The position numbers were made by a program, and so were the translations under genes. From assembly GCF_000747525.1 (NCBI RefSeq), contig NZ_CP009278.1, positions 2,728,001-2,792,000 on the forward strand: a stretch of DNA of 64,000 nucleotides, given 5' to 3'. The notes beneath the pieces were generated by a model. That model was not told the origin of the DNA, did no database searches, and saw only the letters and a program-made list of their open reading frames with translations. Origin of the DNA: Sphingobacterium sp. ML3W. Its GTDB lineage: Bacteria > Bacteroidota > Bacteroidia > Sphingobacteriales > Sphingobacteriaceae. This document shows, piece after piece, positions 62,735 through 64,000 of the stretch; the first letter of the stretch is position 1; every line of letters starts with the position of its first letter.

Positions 62735-63713
62735 GGTTTAAAAAATAGTATAAATCTCTATTCCAGCGTGCATCTGAAATAGCCAAATGTTCATTATTTT
62801 GTTGTGGAAATTCTTGCATTTTTTTCAAAGCTGCAGAATCAGAAAAGATAGTTTCGATATCATACTTTGATGTATAAGTCCCATCTAGTTTTCGGTCAGC
62901 ATCAATATAATCAAGAACCATTTGATTAAACTCAAAATGACTTTCCATCATCTGCTTTAAATCAATTGTAAACATTGGAAATCCTTCTGGTAAATCAATC
63001 ATCTTACCGAATAACCAGCAAAATACAACATGATCATACGCTGAATAATAACCATATAATTCTATTTTATTATCCTCTATATCAGACACTGGATTACAAA
63101 AAGACTTAATATCTTCAGCAATTTGTGCCCGACCCACACCGTATTTATTGATCAGCCGCTTTAATGATTTATAAGTGAAAAACGTATCACTTTCTCCTCG
63201 TTCCACAGATTCTTTAAAATCAACCCAAGCCTGATCATTCGCATAGGCATACCATTCTTCTTCTGTATTGATAAACAAATTTCTCCATAAAGGCAGTAAT
63301 ACATTTTCACGTATCCAATACATCTTTACTTTTTCGATAGATTCAACAATACCATCTATTTTAATCGACCTGTCTTTTAATTCACATCTATTCCAAGCTT
63401 CTTTTAGATTAAATTCCTTCGAAACAGCATAATATTCTCTTCCATCATCTGCAACAATACCGATCGAAATCAAATCAATAGTTTCAGGACTTGATGGCAT
63501 GGAAAGACTCCAGAAGAATATTGCGCCAAAAACTAAACCCAACCATGCTAAACCAGCTAAATTAAAATCAATACCAATAATCCAAGCAAATGCTATTGCC
63601 GTCACACCAAGACAACATCCGATAAATCTTAACCACAGATCAACAGTTAATCCACCCCAGGAATAAAGTGTTTGTTTCCCCTCAAGGAACTCTGTATCGT
63701 AAAAGTATTTCAT
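62730..63713 (-). CDS. RNase H-fold 3'-5' exonuclease with inserted membrane hairpin
   Basis: A 327-residue DEDD exonuclease from ATG 63713 (the frame extends upstream, but MKYFYDTEF is the family start). Exo I DTEF is at residues 6-9; Exo II is YYSAYDHVVFCWLFG; Exo III is HLAISDARWNRDLYYF, near the C-terminus. Between DTEF and the normal next strand (TIDLISIGIVADDGREYYAVS) there is an extra segment of about 65 residues with two membrane helices (LRFIGCCLGVTAIAFAWIIGI and LAGLAWLGLVFGAIFFWSLSM). The enzyme would be anchored in the inner membrane. Confidence 0.75.
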   Translation of the reverse strand: MKYFYDTEFLEGKQTLYSWGGLTVDLWLRFIGCCLGVTAIAFAWIIGIDFNLAGLAWLGLVFGAIFFWSLSMPSSPETIDLISIGIVADDGREYYAVSKEFNLKEAWNRCELKDRSIKIDGIVESIEKVKMYWIRENVLLPLWRNLFINTEEEWYAYANDQAWVDFKESVERGESDTFFTYKSLKRLINKYGVGRAQIAEDIKSFCNPVSDIEDNKIELYGYYSAYDHVVFCWLFGKMIDLPEGFPMFTIDLKQMMESHFEFNQMVLDYIDADRKLDGTYTSKYDIETIFSDSAALKKMQEFPQQNNEHLAISDARWNRDLYYFLNQ

Positions 63714-63717
63714 ATAG

Positions 63718-63990
63718 CTATTTTGTTTTTTCGAATTCTTCCCAATTAATAAGTAATAGAATTGGTCTAACCTTATCTTCCATAATTTCCACAAGAGATG
63801 AAAACTCCGCTCCCATAGTAATATGAGCACCTTGTTTTACCTTATTTCCAGAAACAAATGCATTTGATAATGCTAAATTGTGAGTTCCATTCTCTCCATC
63901 AGCCTCATTTAGTTCTTTGAATCTATCCCAGATAGATTTTTCAACTTTATCTCCCGAAGGCAAATTCTCTGTATTTAAATGATCATACAT
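63718..63990 (-). CDS. Phage protein of unknown function (90 aa, 5' end near window edge)
   Basis: Not recognised. Acidic and soluble (NLPSGDKVEKSIWDRFKELNEADGENG); its C-terminal part has VRPILLLINWEEFEKTK. It lies 4 bases before the exonuclease gene. The ATG at 63990 is 10 bases from the edge, and the frame stays open to base 64000, so a longer form is possible. Confidence 0.5.
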   Translation of the reverse strand: MYDHLNTENLPSGDKVEKSIWDRFKELNEADGENGTHNLALSNAFVSGNKVKQGAHITMGAEFSSLVEIMEDKVRPILLLINWEEFEKTK

Positions 63991-64000
63991 CAAATTCCAA

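Larger units (their letters stand above)
17901..64000. mobile_element. Prophage, podovirus-like, incomplete at right edge
   Basis: Everything after tRNA-Lys to the end of the window fits one integrated phage: integrase beside the tRNA, a + strand block of small nucleic-acid genes, then a long - strand late region with terminase, portal, scaffold, capsid, tail, lysis and antirepressor genes. No long contractile or flexible tail genes (tape measure with tail tube, sheath) are seen, and a giant ejection-type protein is present, which points to a short-tailed phage. Replication, repressor and attR must lie past 64000. Reading frames are intact throughout, so it may be functional. Confidence 0.93.

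Noticed and set aside
62730..63830. Longer form of the membrane exonuclease starting at 63830
   Set aside because: It would overlap the upstream gene by over 100 bases, and the family normally starts at the M-x-Y/F-F/Y-DTEF motif, here at 63713.

Overview
The window is AT-rich DNA from a member of the Bacteroidetes (Bacteroidota), most likely Sphingobacteriaceae, possibly Sphingobacterium. This is inferred from gene content (bacillithiol gene bshB1, DUF4294 protein, CopA with repeated metal-binding domains, H1-like histone family), weak Shine-Dalgarno sites, a TTG/TAnnTTTG-type promoter before the tRNA, and a Bacteroidetes-type tyrosine integrase. The species cannot be fixed without a search.

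Bases 1-17900 are ordinary chromosome: the end of a phosphate-import operon (pstC-pstA-pstB), a PQQ-type sugar dehydrogenase lipoprotein, a leftward group (acetyltransferase, diacylglycerol kinase family, bshB1, glutathione peroxidase, DUF4294), then a rightward group (RelA/SpoT homologue, Fur, purA, pabB, TatD, TcdA), two tiny membrane-protein genes, a copper-exporting P-type ATPase, a LapA-like protein and tRNA-Lys(UUU).

From just after the tRNA to the right edge (about 46 kb, incomplete) lies a prophage. Its left arm (18157-25434, + strand) holds the integrase, a small HTH protein and nucleic-acid metabolism genes: DnaQ-like exonuclease, MazG-like pyrophosphohydrolase, ASCH-like protein, a probable 2-oxoglutarate oxygenase and a VRR-NUC-like nuclease. 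The rest is mostly a - strand late region, read from right to left: a second exonuclease carrying a membrane hairpin, two Tad2-family anti-Thoeris genes, a crAss001_48-like protein, a protein with a possible Acb2-like domain, TerL, portal, scaffold, major capsid protein, connector/ring candidates, a 1416-aa tail protein with DUF5977 repeats, a 2422-aa polyvalent ejection protein, an antirepressor operon, a tail fibre, and a lysis cassette (amidase, coiled-coil protein, lipoprotein shaped like a u-spanin). The architecture is podoviral and recalls Crassvirales. Replication genes, the main repressor and attR are not in the window.

Two + strand islands interrupt the late region: a secreted protein plus lipoprotein pair (32815-33733, probable lysogenic-conversion genes) and an HTH / GroES-like co-chaperonin / histone H1-like trio (54957-55637) between scaffold and portal. 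Two operator-like motifs recur in the prophage and are the most notable non-coding signals: a 17-bp palindrome GATTAGTnnnACTAAAC at seven sites, mostly between genes, and TGTAAAC/GTTTACA words spaced 20-22 bp apart upstream of both the integrase and the conversion pair.
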